A DNA stretch of 37,327 nucleotides. Origin: a bacterium (GTDB taxonomy: Bacteria; Pseudomonadota; Alphaproteobacteria; Rickettsiales; RI-342). Shown here piece by piece: positions 17,565 to 25,886 of this stretch. Within the stretch, counting starts at the first letter, position 1. Each line of letters starts with the position of its first letter. Where the stretch lies: positions 174,521 to 211,847 of the forward strand of contig WGMV01000008.1 in the NCBI GenBank assembly GCA_016124905.1, given 5' to 3'. The position numbers were made by a program, and so were the translations under genes. The notes below the pieces were generated by a model. It worked only from the letters and a program-made list of their open reading frames with translations. It had not been told where the DNA came from and did no database searches.

Positions 17565-18185
17565 TCAGCTATGCGCGAAAATATCCGTCTCTTCCCAGCC
17601 CAGGCAGTCCAGCTTGGCGCGGGAGGGGAGGAAGCCGAAACATTTCTCAGCCAGTTCCAGCCGGTTTTCCCGTTTCAAACGGCGCGTGAGTTCGTCGCGC
17701 AGCTTGTGCAGGTGCAGCACATCGCTGGCGGCATAGGCCAGTTGCGCGTCGCTTAAATTCTCAGCCGCCCAGTCGCTCGATTGCTGCTGCTTGGAAAGCT
17801 CCACGCCGAGCAGCTCGTTGCACACATCCTTCAGCCCGTGCCGGTCCGTATAGGTGCGCACCAGCTTGGAGGCGATTTTGGTGCAGAACACCGGCTGCGT
17901 TTCAATTTCCATCCAGCGCCAGAACATGCCCACGTCAAACCGTGCGAAATGGAATATCTTGGTGCGTTTGGCATCCGTCAGCAGCGTGCGCAAATTCGGT
18001 GCGCTGTAATCACGCCCGTCGAATTTCACCAGATGAATCGCCCCCGTCTCATCCGAAATCTGCACCAGGCACAGCCGGTCGCGCATCAGCGAAAGTCCTG
18101 TGGTTTCGGTATCCACGGCCAGGTCGCCCTTGAGATTCAGCCCGGTAGGCAGGTCCTGATGATGAAGGGTGAATGCAGCGCTCAT
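17565..18185 (-). CDS. rnd: Ribonuclease D-like 3'-5' exonuclease (single DEDD domain)
   Basis: A 206-residue protein containing only the DEDDy exonuclease fold. Exo I is AVDTETTGL near residue 24 (Asp and Glu metal ligands), Exo II is in HFARFDVGMF near 100 (second Asp), and Exo III is YAASDVLHLHKL near 150 (Tyr and Asp). The HRDC domains of E. coli RNase D are absent, as is normal for the short alphaproteobacterial form. It should trim 3' ends of stable RNAs such as tRNA. AAGGG lies 4 nt from the ATG, and an imperfect hairpin precedes that site by a few bases (18196-18229). Confidence 0.9.
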   Translation of the reverse strand: MSAAFTLHHQDLPTGLNLKGDLAVDTETTGLSLMRDRLCLVQISDETGAIHLVKFDGRDYSAPNLRTLLTDAKRTKIFHFARFDVGMFWRWMEIETQPVFCTKIASKLVRTYTDRHGLKDVCNELLGVELSKQQQSSDWAAENLSDAQLAYAASDVLHLHKLRDELTRRLKRENRLELAEKCFGFLPSRAKLDCLGWEETDIFAHS

Positions 18186-18195
18186 AAATCCCTTT

Positions 18196-18229
18196 GCAGC
18201 AATGTTACCTGAATGGGTTACAATGCTGC
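18196..18229. promoter_or_regulatory. Hairpin between the 439-aa gene and rnd
   Basis: 14-bp arms at 18196-18209 and 18216-18229 with two mismatches (GCAGCA-x-TGT-x-ACC and complement) and a 6-base loop. It lies between the stop of the 439-residue gene and the rnd Shine-Dalgarno on the minus strand. There is no T-run, so it is not a standard intrinsic terminator; it could block processing or influence rnd translation. Confidence 0.5.
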
Positions 18230-18246
18230 CAGGGTGCGGTCAAGCC

Positions 18247-19566
18247 TCAGGCCATCAGCTGTGGCACGCCTGGGCCGGGTAGGGCTCCTCCGCCCTGATG
18301 CGCAAGCAATGCGGTGAGAACATCGGCAAGCTGGATGCGCGGGGTATTGGCCGCAGCCAGGATGTGATCCGGCAGACTATCATGGCGCTCATGCCATCGT
18401 GTGGGAAGTTCGCTCACACGTTCATGTTCCGGCAGTGAACGGCTGTACTCATAATCATTGGCAGCCTCGTCGATGATGTTCCAATCCCCCCGGCCTGCTT
18501 GCCATAATGAGTCAAAATCGAACCATTCCCACACATGGCGCAACTGCATTTCCATCTGCGCCCAGCGCCCATAAAGGGCATGCGCCTCGGCCTCGTTATC
18601 GATCTGGAGGTGATCATATTGTTTCAGGGCCTCGAATGCTTCCGCAACGTTGCCTTCCATCAGCCCGGTATCAAGGGAACGCAGATAGGCAATCATGTCC
18701 TGCCCGAATAGGGCAAGAAACGGCTCGGCGGAAAAATTGAGATGCAGACTCTCAAGCTGGCCGTGATTCGACCAGTGCCCGGCCCAGAGCGTTTCAATAT
18801 CCGGAATATGCTTGCGCAGCAGCGCCATGCACATCCCTGCTTTCGTGGTATTCGCCAGATGCGATGCTTTATGATTAAAGCCGGGAACACCCATGCCCTT
18901 GTCGGCAAGGATGGAGCCATGCAACGAGGAATGGCCCACGAAGTTGCACTGAAAGCCGCGTTCACGCGGTTTCAGTGCGCCCTCATCGCTGCTGCTCTTA
19001 TAATAGCCGCTGCCATATACCATGCGAAACAGCGCATCTTCATGAGGAGGGTTGTAGACTTCCCTCGGCATGGCATATTCAGGTGCCGCATGGTCATAGA
19101 TCATCTGCAGCACGGCGGGCTCATCCGCCACAATGATGCCAAGTTCGCAGATGGCGCGAACCTGCCAGTCGGCGTCCGGTCCTGGGGCAGGGGTCAATGA
19201 CATGCTGCTGGCCACCGCGGCCTCTAATGCGGGCTGGCCGCTGAGGGCGGCTTCAAACAAGTGCCAGGGTATGGTGATAACCGGATCAGAGGATTTTCCG
19301 CCATAGCGGGGATGTTCCGTAAGGGTGATGGCGGAAGGAACTTCCAGATCATAATGACGCCCCCATTCCGAAAGCAGCGTGCGTGTTTCAACGGGAACCG
19401 ACCGGTAATCCGGATGATGCGCCCTCAGCCATGCCGTGATCTGAACCAGGTCGTCATAAGGCGTATGCTGGGCGGTATTGGGATAACTGGCATAGACAAT
19501 GCCATTGGCCTTATCCAATACCCAGCCTGGGGTGATGTCCTGGATACGATCGGGTGCTGATAGCAT
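18247..19566 (-). CDS. Hypothetical protein, 439 aa
   Basis: Unrecognised soluble protein of 439 residues, without signal peptide or membrane helix. It is unusually rich in Trp, His and Tyr, with several His-containing clusters (GHSSLHGS, GHWSNHGQLESLHLNF, HVWEWFDFDSLW). These could be metal or ligand sites, but I know no family with this arrangement. The ATG at 19566 follows an AGG-type weak Shine-Dalgarno. The gene lies between oxyR upstream and rnd downstream on the same strand, with 93-bp and 61-bp gaps, so cotranscription is possible but not clear. Composition is intermediate, slightly more AT-rich than oxyR. Confidence 0.7.
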   Translation of the reverse strand: MLSAPDRIQDITPGWVLDKANGIVYASYPNTAQHTPYDDLVQITAWLRAHHPDYRSVPVETRTLLSEWGRHYDLEVPSAITLTEHPRYGGKSSDPVITIPWHLFEAALSGQPALEAAVASSMSLTPAPGPDADWQVRAICELGIIVADEPAVLQMIYDHAAPEYAMPREVYNPPHEDALFRMVYGSGYYKSSSDEGALKPRERGFQCNFVGHSSLHGSILADKGMGVPGFNHKASHLANTTKAGMCMALLRKHIPDIETLWAGHWSNHGQLESLHLNFSAEPFLALFGQDMIAYLRSLDTGLMEGNVAEAFEALKQYDHLQIDNEAEAHALYGRWAQMEMQLRHVWEWFDFDSLWQAGRGDWNIIDEAANDYEYSRSLPEHERVSELPTRWHERHDSLPDHILAAANTPRIQLADVLTALLAHQGGGALPGPGVPQLMA

Positions 19567-19659
19567 AATGGCCTGCTTTTATATGTGCGGGCCATTCATA
19601 TAATCCACACATGAAGCTTATGTGGCAGATCGGTGATATTCCCGTGGCAATGCATGGGT

Positions 19660-20532
19660 TTAGGGATGTTTCATCATGCCGATCAGCTTTTCCATCACCT
19701 TCATTCGCGCGCTGGTTTTGCGCCACACCAGCCCGATGGTGCGGCTGGGGGCGGGGGTGGCGAAGGGAATATAGGCGATTCCCTCATCATCCTGCCTCCG
19801 CGCGATGCCGGGCATCAGGGTGATGCCCATGCCCGCCTTCACCATCTGGCGCAGCGTCTCCAGCCCCGTGGCCCGAAAATCCTGGTCTTCCCCCAGGCCG
19901 ATGGCCTGGCACACATCCAGCGCCTGGTCGCGCAGGCAATGGCCTTCGTCCAGCAGCAGCAGCTTCTCCCCGTTCAGCGCGGCCTGGGTGATTTTCTTCT
20001 GTTTGGCCAAGGGGTGCCCTTTGGGCGCCGCCAGGTAGAACGGATCGTCAAACAGCTTCTGGCTCACCAGCTGGTCGTCATACACGGGCAAGGCGAGCAG
20101 CGCTGCATCCAGCTGGCCGCGCAGCAAAAGCTCAATCAGTTGCGCGGTTTTATCCTCCACCAGCACCAGCTTCAGCTTGGGCAGCGTTTCTTTCACACCG
20201 GGCGCGATGGTAGGAAAAAGATAGGTCGAAAGCGTCGGGAACGCCCCCAGCCGGAAGGTGCCCGAAAGCGGATCATGCGCATGTTCGGCAATCTCGTGGA
20301 TATTCTCCACCTCCCTCAGCACCCGCCGCGCATGCTGGACGATCTGCTCGCCGATTTCCGTCAGCATCACGCGCCGGTTGCTGCGCTCAAACAGCTGCAC
20401 TCCAAGGAATTCCTCCATTTTCTTGATCTGGTTGCTGAGCGTCGGCTGGCTCACATGGCAAAGCTCGGCCGCCTGGCTGAAATTCTTCAAATCCGCCACC
20501 GTCACCACATATTCCATGTCACGCAGGTTCAT
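19660..20532 (-). CDS. oxyR: LysR-type peroxide sensor OxyR
   Basis: 290-residue LysR-family regulator. The N-terminal winged helix-turn-helix (about 1-60) has the usual FSQAAELCHVSQPTLSNQIKKMEEFLGVQLFER. In the effector domain, GHCLRDQALDVC places cysteines at residues 199 and 208, the same numbers as the redox-active pair of E. coli OxyR, so peroxide-driven disulfide switching is well supported. It is divergent from a microprotein-ahpC-ahpD unit, and a four-half-site OxyR-like box starts 12 bp upstream of its own ATG, implying autoregulation together with activation of the peroxidase genes. Confidence 0.95.
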   Translation of the reverse strand: MNLRDMEYVVTVADLKNFSQAAELCHVSQPTLSNQIKKMEEFLGVQLFERSNRRVMLTEIGEQIVQHARRVLREVENIHEIAEHAHDPLSGTFRLGAFPTLSTYLFPTIAPGVKETLPKLKLVLVEDKTAQLIELLLRGQLDAALLALPVYDDQLVSQKLFDDPFYLAAPKGHPLAKQKKITQAALNGEKLLLLDEGHCLRDQALDVCQAIGLGEDQDFRATGLETLRQMVKAGMGITLMPGIARRQDDEGIAYIPFATPAPSRTIGLVWRKTSARMKVMEKLIGMMKHP

Positions 20533-20543
20533 ATCGCCTCACC

Positions 20544-20580
20544 ATTCACAATATCTATCATTAACATAGAAACAATCGAT
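20544..20580. promoter_or_regulatory. Predicted OxyR tetramer binding site
   Basis: The sequence reads ATTC-N7-CTAT-N7-ATAG-N7-CGAT, four half-sites spaced exactly 11 bp start to start. The known OxyR consensus is ATAG-N7-CTAT-N7-ATAG-N7-CTAT, so 13 of 16 half-site positions match, with the two central half-sites perfect. It lies between oxyR and the microprotein gene. A TTG that could begin a -35 element for the plus-strand unit abuts its right edge at 20580, typical of OxyR-activated promoters. Confidence 0.75.
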
Positions 20581-20652
20581 TGTACATTCATATAAGCTAT
20601 GGATTAAAGTCAAATCATAGGTTCAACGGCAACAGCAAAAGGGGAGGCGATC

Positions 20653-20841
20653 ATGCGGAATCTCGATGCATACGATCTCTTCTGCATTCTCACCCTTCAG
20701 GAGCATTCCCACAAGGATGCGCATGAAGAGGCCAAAACACAAGACGAGGCGGCAGAATACGACGTTGAATGTGCCTGCCGTGCCTACCTCAAAGAGGAAG
20801 GCATCGGCGAAACGAAACAACCCAAAACCAAACGGAGCTAA
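20653..20841 (+). CDS. 62-residue microprotein upstream of ahpC
   Basis: A small gene that I do not recognise but consider real. GGAGG sits 5 nt before its ATG, the strongest Shine-Dalgarno in this region, and its stop is only 2 bp before the ahpC ATG. The ahpC Shine-Dalgarno (CGGAG) lies inside its last codons, which suggests translational coupling. The product is highly charged (Glu, Lys, Asp), with no membrane helix. It has three cysteines, at residue 11 and as a C-x-C pair at 40 and 42. Position under the predicted OxyR box implies peroxide-induced expression. A role as a redox or metal partner, or merely as a coupling leader, is speculation. Confidence 0.7.
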   Translation: MRNLDAYDLFCILTLQEHSHKDAHEEAKTQDEAAEYDVECACRAYLKEEGIGETKQPKTKRS

Positions 20842-20843
20842 TC

Positions 20844-21443
20844 ATGACCATTTCAGTTGGTGAACAATTCCCGGCCTTCAACCTCAAAGCCGTGGACGGC
20901 AAGAAATTCGACGACATCACCATCGACAACGTCTTTGTCGATGTGAACGAGAAATCCTACAAGGGCAAATGGCTGGTGGTTTTCTTCTACCCGAAGGATT
21001 TCACCTTTGTCTGTCCGACGGAAATTGCCGCCTTCGGTGATCTCAACAATGAGTTTAAAGACCGCGACACCCAGGTGCTCGCCGCCAGTACGGACAGCGA
21101 GTTCACCCATTGGGCATGGCGCAAGCACCAGCCGGAATTGCGCGACCTGCCATTCCCCATGCTGGCCGATATCAAGCGCGAGCTTTCGCAGAACCTCGGC
21201 ATTCTGGATAAGAACGAAGGCGTCGCCCAGCGCGCCACCTTCATCGTGGATCCGGATGGCATCGTACGCTTCTCCATGGTGACCGACCTCAATGTGGGCC
21301 GCAACCCCAAGGAAGTGCTCCGCGTACTCGATGCCCTGCAGACGGATGAACTCTGCCCCTGCAACTGGAGCAAAGGCGAGCAAACCATCGACTTGCACGA
21401 AGCCACCGGCGACACCCCCAAATCCGGCAAAAAAGCCGCCTAA
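20844..21443 (+). CDS. ahpC: Alkyl hydroperoxide reductase AhpC (2-Cys peroxiredoxin)
   Basis: Reduces peroxides with a reactive cysteine. The 199-residue protein starts at the ATG at 20844, where CGGAG is 6 nt upstream and the family start MTISVGEQFPAF aligns. The peroxidatic cysteine is Cys57 in FTFVCPTE. The resolving cysteine is in ELCPCNW (171, with an extra Cys at 173, giving C-x-C). No ahpF is nearby; ahpD follows at 83 bp, so reduction by an AhpD-type disulfide adaptor, as in mycobacteria, is the likely recycling path. Regulation by the divergent OxyR is expected. Confidence 0.96.
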   Translation: MTISVGEQFPAFNLKAVDGKKFDDITIDNVFVDVNEKSYKGKWLVVFFYPKDFTFVCPTEIAAFGDLNNEFKDRDTQVLAASTDSEFTHWAWRKHQPELRDLPFPMLADIKRELSQNLGILDKNEGVAQRATFIVDPDGIVRFSMVTDLNVGRNPKEVLRVLDALQTDELCPCNWSKGEQTIDLHEATGDTPKSGKKAA

Positions 21444-21464
21444 TCAATAACACAGGCTCCTGAT

Positions 21465-21507
21465 TCTCTCTCTCCCCGCTTGCAGGGAGAGGGTAGGGGT
21501 GAGGGGC
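21465..21507. repeat. Intergenic palindromic repeat in the ahpC-ahpD gap
   Basis: CTCTCCC (21470-21476) and GGGAGAG (21485-21491) form a hairpin around CGCTTGCA, followed by GGTAGGGGTGAGGGG. This is the pattern of a repeat family seen in intergenic regions of many proteobacteria. It fills half of the ahpC-ahpD spacer and could stabilise the upstream ahpC transcript or reduce read-through. The ahpD Shine-Dalgarno begins just after it. Confidence 0.6.
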
Positions 21508-21525
21508 AGCTTAGGAGAACGATCC

Positions 21526-22083
21526 ATGACCATCCAACAACTGCGCGACCAGCTCGGCGATTACGCAAAAGACATCAAACTCAACCTCGGCAAGGTGCTG
21601 GAAGAAGACGGCGCACCGGGCCTCAGCAAAAACCAGATATTCGGCATCGCGCTTGCTTCCGCCTATGCCACCAAACATCCGGCCGTCATCGCCGCGTTCG
21701 AGGCCGAAACCGCCACCATCCTGTCAGCGGAGGAAGTGAACGCCGCCCGCGCCGCCGCCACCATCATGGGCATGAACAACGTTTATTACCGCTTCGTACA
21801 TCTGGTGAGCGACAAGGAATACGGCCGCATGCCCGCCAACCTCCGCATGAACGTCATCGGCAACCCGGGCATCGAGAAAGTGAGCTTCGAGCTCATGAGC
21901 CTCGCCGTCTCCGCCATCAACGGCTGCGGCATGTGCATGGATGCGCATGTCAATGAAGTCATCAAGGGCGGCGTCAGCAAACAGGGGGTGCAATCCAGCA
22001 TTCGCATCGGCGCGGTGATTGCTGCTGTTGCACAGGCTTTGGTGATGGGCACTGGCAACGCTGCACTCTCCGCCGTTGCCTGA
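21526..22083 (+). CDS. ahpD: Alkylhydroperoxidase AhpD
   Basis: 185-residue member of the carboxymuconolactone decarboxylase fold, all-helical and trimeric in known relatives. The catalytic CxxC-x3-H is present as CGMCMDAH (Cys134, Cys137, His141), with the supporting glutamate in FELM near residue 122. Family knowledge: AhpD passes electrons from lipoylated dehydrogenase components to AhpC and has weak peroxidase activity itself. The ATG at 21526 is preferred because AGGAG is 8 nt upstream; the longer in-frame reading would run into the intergenic repeat. Likely in the same OxyR-controlled unit as ahpC. Confidence 0.95.
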   Translation: MTIQQLRDQLGDYAKDIKLNLGKVLEEDGAPGLSKNQIFGIALASAYATKHPAVIAAFEAETATILSAEEVNAARAAATIMGMNNVYYRFVHLVSDKEYGRMPANLRMNVIGNPGIEKVSFELMSLAVSAINGCGMCMDAHVNEVIKGGVSKQGVQSSIRIGAVIAAVAQALVMGTGNAALSAVA

Positions 22084-22097
22084 TGTCTTAGCAACGA

Positions 22098-22124
22098 AAA
22101 GGGCGGCCAATATGGCCGCCCTTT
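22098..22124. terminator. Bidirectional hairpin between ahpD and gltA
   Basis: Perfect 11-bp arms AAAGGGCGGCC (22098-22108) and its complement (22114-22124) with a 5-base loop. It sits 15 bp past the ahpD stop and 23 bp past the gltA stop in the convergent gap. The T-run is short on both strands, so it may act as a moderate terminator in both directions. Confidence 0.8.
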
Positions 22125-22147
22125 GGCATGTGCATAAAATGTGAAAT

Positions 22148-23461
<1,314 letters not shown>

Positions 23462-23573
23462 GGTTGGCTCCTGTTGAAACTTTGCGCCCCCTCGCATACG
23501 CATGGGCAAACCATCACGATTGCGATAAAAGAGCGATAGTATTTATCTTTCCCGTTTCTTGTAAGGGGCAAGC

Positions 23574-25046
23574 GTGAAGCAATCGTTAAGTCAGAAAAAC
23601 CTTGTGAAATCCTTGGTTTTTCAAGCAGCCCCATCCTTATTCCTGCCCCTGCTGTGGGCGGCTGCCTTTGCCCTGGTTTATGCCTCCAGGCTTCCTGCCA
23701 CCCTGGCGGATCCGGACATCCTCTGGCACCTGGGCGCTGGGCGCTGGTTTTGGGAACATGGCGCCACGCGGGTTGATCCATTCAGCTACACGGCGGGCGA
23801 TTACCCATGGCTCAACATCAGCTGGTGGTGGGATGCGTTTCTCTATGGCATGCAGCAGGCCACCGGCTGGCGCGGACTGTTGCTGGCCGCGCTGTTGGCC
23901 GCCTGCGTGCCTTTTATCCTCTGTCGCACGGCGTTACGAAACGGACAGGGCGTGCTGGCCGCCAGCCTGGCGGCCTTTGCCGCGGGCATCATGATGACGC
24001 ATGGTGTCTCGCCGCGCCCGCAGACATTCACCCTGTTTGCGCTGGCATGCCTCACGGCCCTCTTTCATCTTCCCGTGCTGACCAAACGCCATACGGTGCT
24101 GCTGGCGGGGTTGCTGGCGCTTTGGGCCAATATTCATGGCGGCGTGCTGCTGGGCTTTCTGCTGACAATGGGCTGGTGCCTGTGGCTGCTGTGGCAAAAG
24201 CGGGAAGAGGAGGCGCTGCGGCTTGCCCTGACCCTGTTCGCCGCTTTTATCCTGGCCTTGCTGGTGCACCCGCTGCACCAGTTGCTTCCCGCGGCCATCC
24301 TGCGCACGCTGGGGGGGGAGATGGTCAGGCATGTGGCCGAGTGGCGCGCCATCCAACCCGCTAAAGAAATCATCCCGTCATTATGGCTGCTGCTGGCGGG
24401 CTGGGCTGCCTGGCGGCACATGCGCGCCGGTCGTTGGTTTGATACGTTCCTCATTCTGGGGGCGGGCGCGCTGGCCATCGGCTCCATCCGTCACATCCCC
24501 GTCATGGCGGTGCTCACCGCCATACCCGTGTCTTCCGCGCTGGACGCCCGCCTGGGCGCATGGAATGTCTGGCGGCAAAAAAATACGGAATACGGCGCCG
24601 ATATGGCGAGGATGAAGCCCGCCCTTGCCATCGCCTTATTGCTGCCGCTGCTCATGGTATGGGCGGGCCTGACCCTCACCGTGCGCATAACGCTGCCAGA
24701 CGGCCCCAAACCCGGTCTGGCCTGGCTGGGTCAGCATGTCAAACCTCTGCACATATGGAACGACTACAACCTGGGCGGCAGCCTTATCTGGTGGGGCGAC
24801 GGCCATTTCAAAAACACCATCGACGGCCGTGCCGAAACCGCCTACCCACCCTCCGTCATACGCGATTACCTCGCTTTCATGGCGCAGTCTCCCGGCTGGC
24901 AGGGGCGCGTGATGGCCCATCATCCAACGGCCATCATACTGGCGTCCAATCATCCGTTGGCGGGAGCAATGGATGCATGGAAAATATGGACGCGCGCCTA
25001 TGCAGATGAGTTCGTCATCATCTGGCTGCCCGCGCAAGGTCAGTAA
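23574..25046 (+). CDS. Polytopic membrane protein, GT-C glycosyltransferase-like
   Basis: 490 residues with an N-terminal hydrophobic segment and about ten further membrane helices to about residue 370, then a soluble C-terminal domain. The first extracytoplasmic loop has LADPDILWHLGAGRWFWEHG followed by DPFSYT, the acidic-loop pattern of GT-C enzymes that use polyprenyl-phosphate sugars. SPRPQTFTLF and WANIHGGVLLGF are also typical of this uncharacterised group, as is the C-terminal WNDYNLGGSLIWWG and IDGRAETAYP. Start is GTG at 23574 with AAGGGG at good spacing. It contains a run of eight G at 24311-24318. It overlaps the end of the sulfotransferase-like gene by 7 bp tail to tail. Donor and acceptor are unknown. 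Confidence 0.75.
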   Translation: MKQSLSQKNLVKSLVFQAAPSLFLPLLWAAAFALVYASRLPATLADPDILWHLGAGRWFWEHGATRVDPFSYTAGDYPWLNISWWWDAFLYGMQQATGWRGLLLAALLAACVPFILCRTALRNGQGVLAASLAAFAAGIMMTHGVSPRPQTFTLFALACLTALFHLPVLTKRHTVLLAGLLALWANIHGGVLLGFLLTMGWCLWLLWQKREEEALRLALTLFAAFILALLVHPLHQLLPAAILRTLGGEMVRHVAEWRAIQPAKEIIPSLWLLLAGWAAWRHMRAGRWFDTFLILGAGALAIGSIRHIPVMAVLTAIPVSSALDARLGAWNVWRQKNTEYGADMARMKPALAIALLLPLLMVWAGLTLTVRITLPDGPKPGLAWLGQHVKPLHIWNDYNLGGSLIWWGDGHFKNTIDGRAETAYPPSVIRDYLAFMAQSPGWQGRVMAHHPTAIILASNHPLAGAMDAWKIWTRAYADEFVIIWLPAQGQ

Positions 25047-25855
25047 ATGCCCGTCTCCAGCATGGAGCTGCTGTAATCATCTTCATCAATCAATTGAAAC
25101 GGGATCTTTAGTTCACGCAATTCCTGGGAGACGTAGCGTTCAAGCTGAACGAAATAATCCAGATCAAAATAATGAAAGTCGAAAAAGCTTTTGGTCGAGA
25201 TGATATTTTTCTTAGCAATGATCTTGGATATTTTCTCCAGATCGGGTTCTGCATCGGGCTCAAAAAAGGAAACAATCTGGCTGAAGACTTTAATGGGCCG
25301 CTGCATGAAATCATCATATTCCACGTACAGCGCATGCGGAAGCGCATAGGCTTTCATCCAGCGTTTTACGAAGGACTTGTAAAAATTAAATTCCCCCCGG
25401 GCGAAATGGCGCCAGTATTCATAGTTGTTGCGCATATGCGGCTGGTAGCTGAGGCCTTCTAAAAAAGAAGATACGGTTGCCTTCAGCGGGTGCCGGTATT
25501 GTACAAGATAATGGTATTGGGTGGTGGAGGTACCTTTGCGATCCAGATCATGGTTTTTCTGAAAATTCACATCCGGATGGACACAGGGAAATTGATTGCA
25601 GCAATCGGCTCGTTTTTGCGGCCCGTCATAATATTGGCAATAGCTGTGCCGTTCGCCGAAATACTCTTCCAGCATTTGCTGAAGCATGTGATGCCCGGTT
25701 CGCGGCACGGAAGCCGAAGCAACACGGTTAAGGCCCCGCGCTTTAAAAATGAGGCGCCCATCATCCACGGGAACTTTTATATTCTCCGATGGTTTGCAGT
25801 ACCGGTTGAGGATGGTGCCCATTCGTCTATGGCCTGCGGCAATAAGGTATAACAT
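25040..25855 (-). CDS. Sulfotransferase-like protein with four-Cys insert (array member A)
   Basis: 271 residues. The PAPS-binding 5'-phosphosulfate loop is seen as SVPRTGHHML (49-58), the strand with QKNHD near 99-103 corresponds to the family's K-x-H element, and YRHPLKATVSS (120-130) matches the 3'-phosphate-binding RDP-x-x-x-x-S motif. Between them lies C-x11-CC-x4-C (Cys73, 85, 86, 91), absent from ordinary sulfotransferases as far as I know. The closest relative is the third gene of the array. It is more AT-rich than that gene. The ATG at 25855 has AAAGG 7 nt upstream; a start at 25822 is possible. Last gene of a minus-strand operon with 31 bp to the preceding paralogue. Substrate unknown, probably a glycan or lipid head group. 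Confidence 0.72.
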   Translation of the reverse strand: MLYLIAAGHRRMGTILNRYCKPSENIKVPVDDGRLIFKARGLNRVASASVPRTGHHMLQQMLEEYFGERHSYCQYYDGPQKRADCCNQFPCVHPDVNFQKNHDLDRKGTSTTQYHYLVQYRHPLKATVSSFLEGLSYQPHMRNNYEYWRHFARGEFNFYKSFVKRWMKAYALPHALYVEYDDFMQRPIKVFSQIVSFFEPDAEPDLEKISKIIAKKNIISTKSFFDFHYFDLDYFVQLERYVSQELRELKIPFQLIDEDDYSSSMLETGIY

Positions 25856-25886
25856 GGCTCCGCCTTTGGTAAGGTAGGATAAAAAA

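Noticed and set aside
20769-20843. Longer in-frame start for ahpC
   Set aside because: Would lie inside the microprotein gene; the ATG at 20844 has a good Shine-Dalgarno and matches the AhpC family start.
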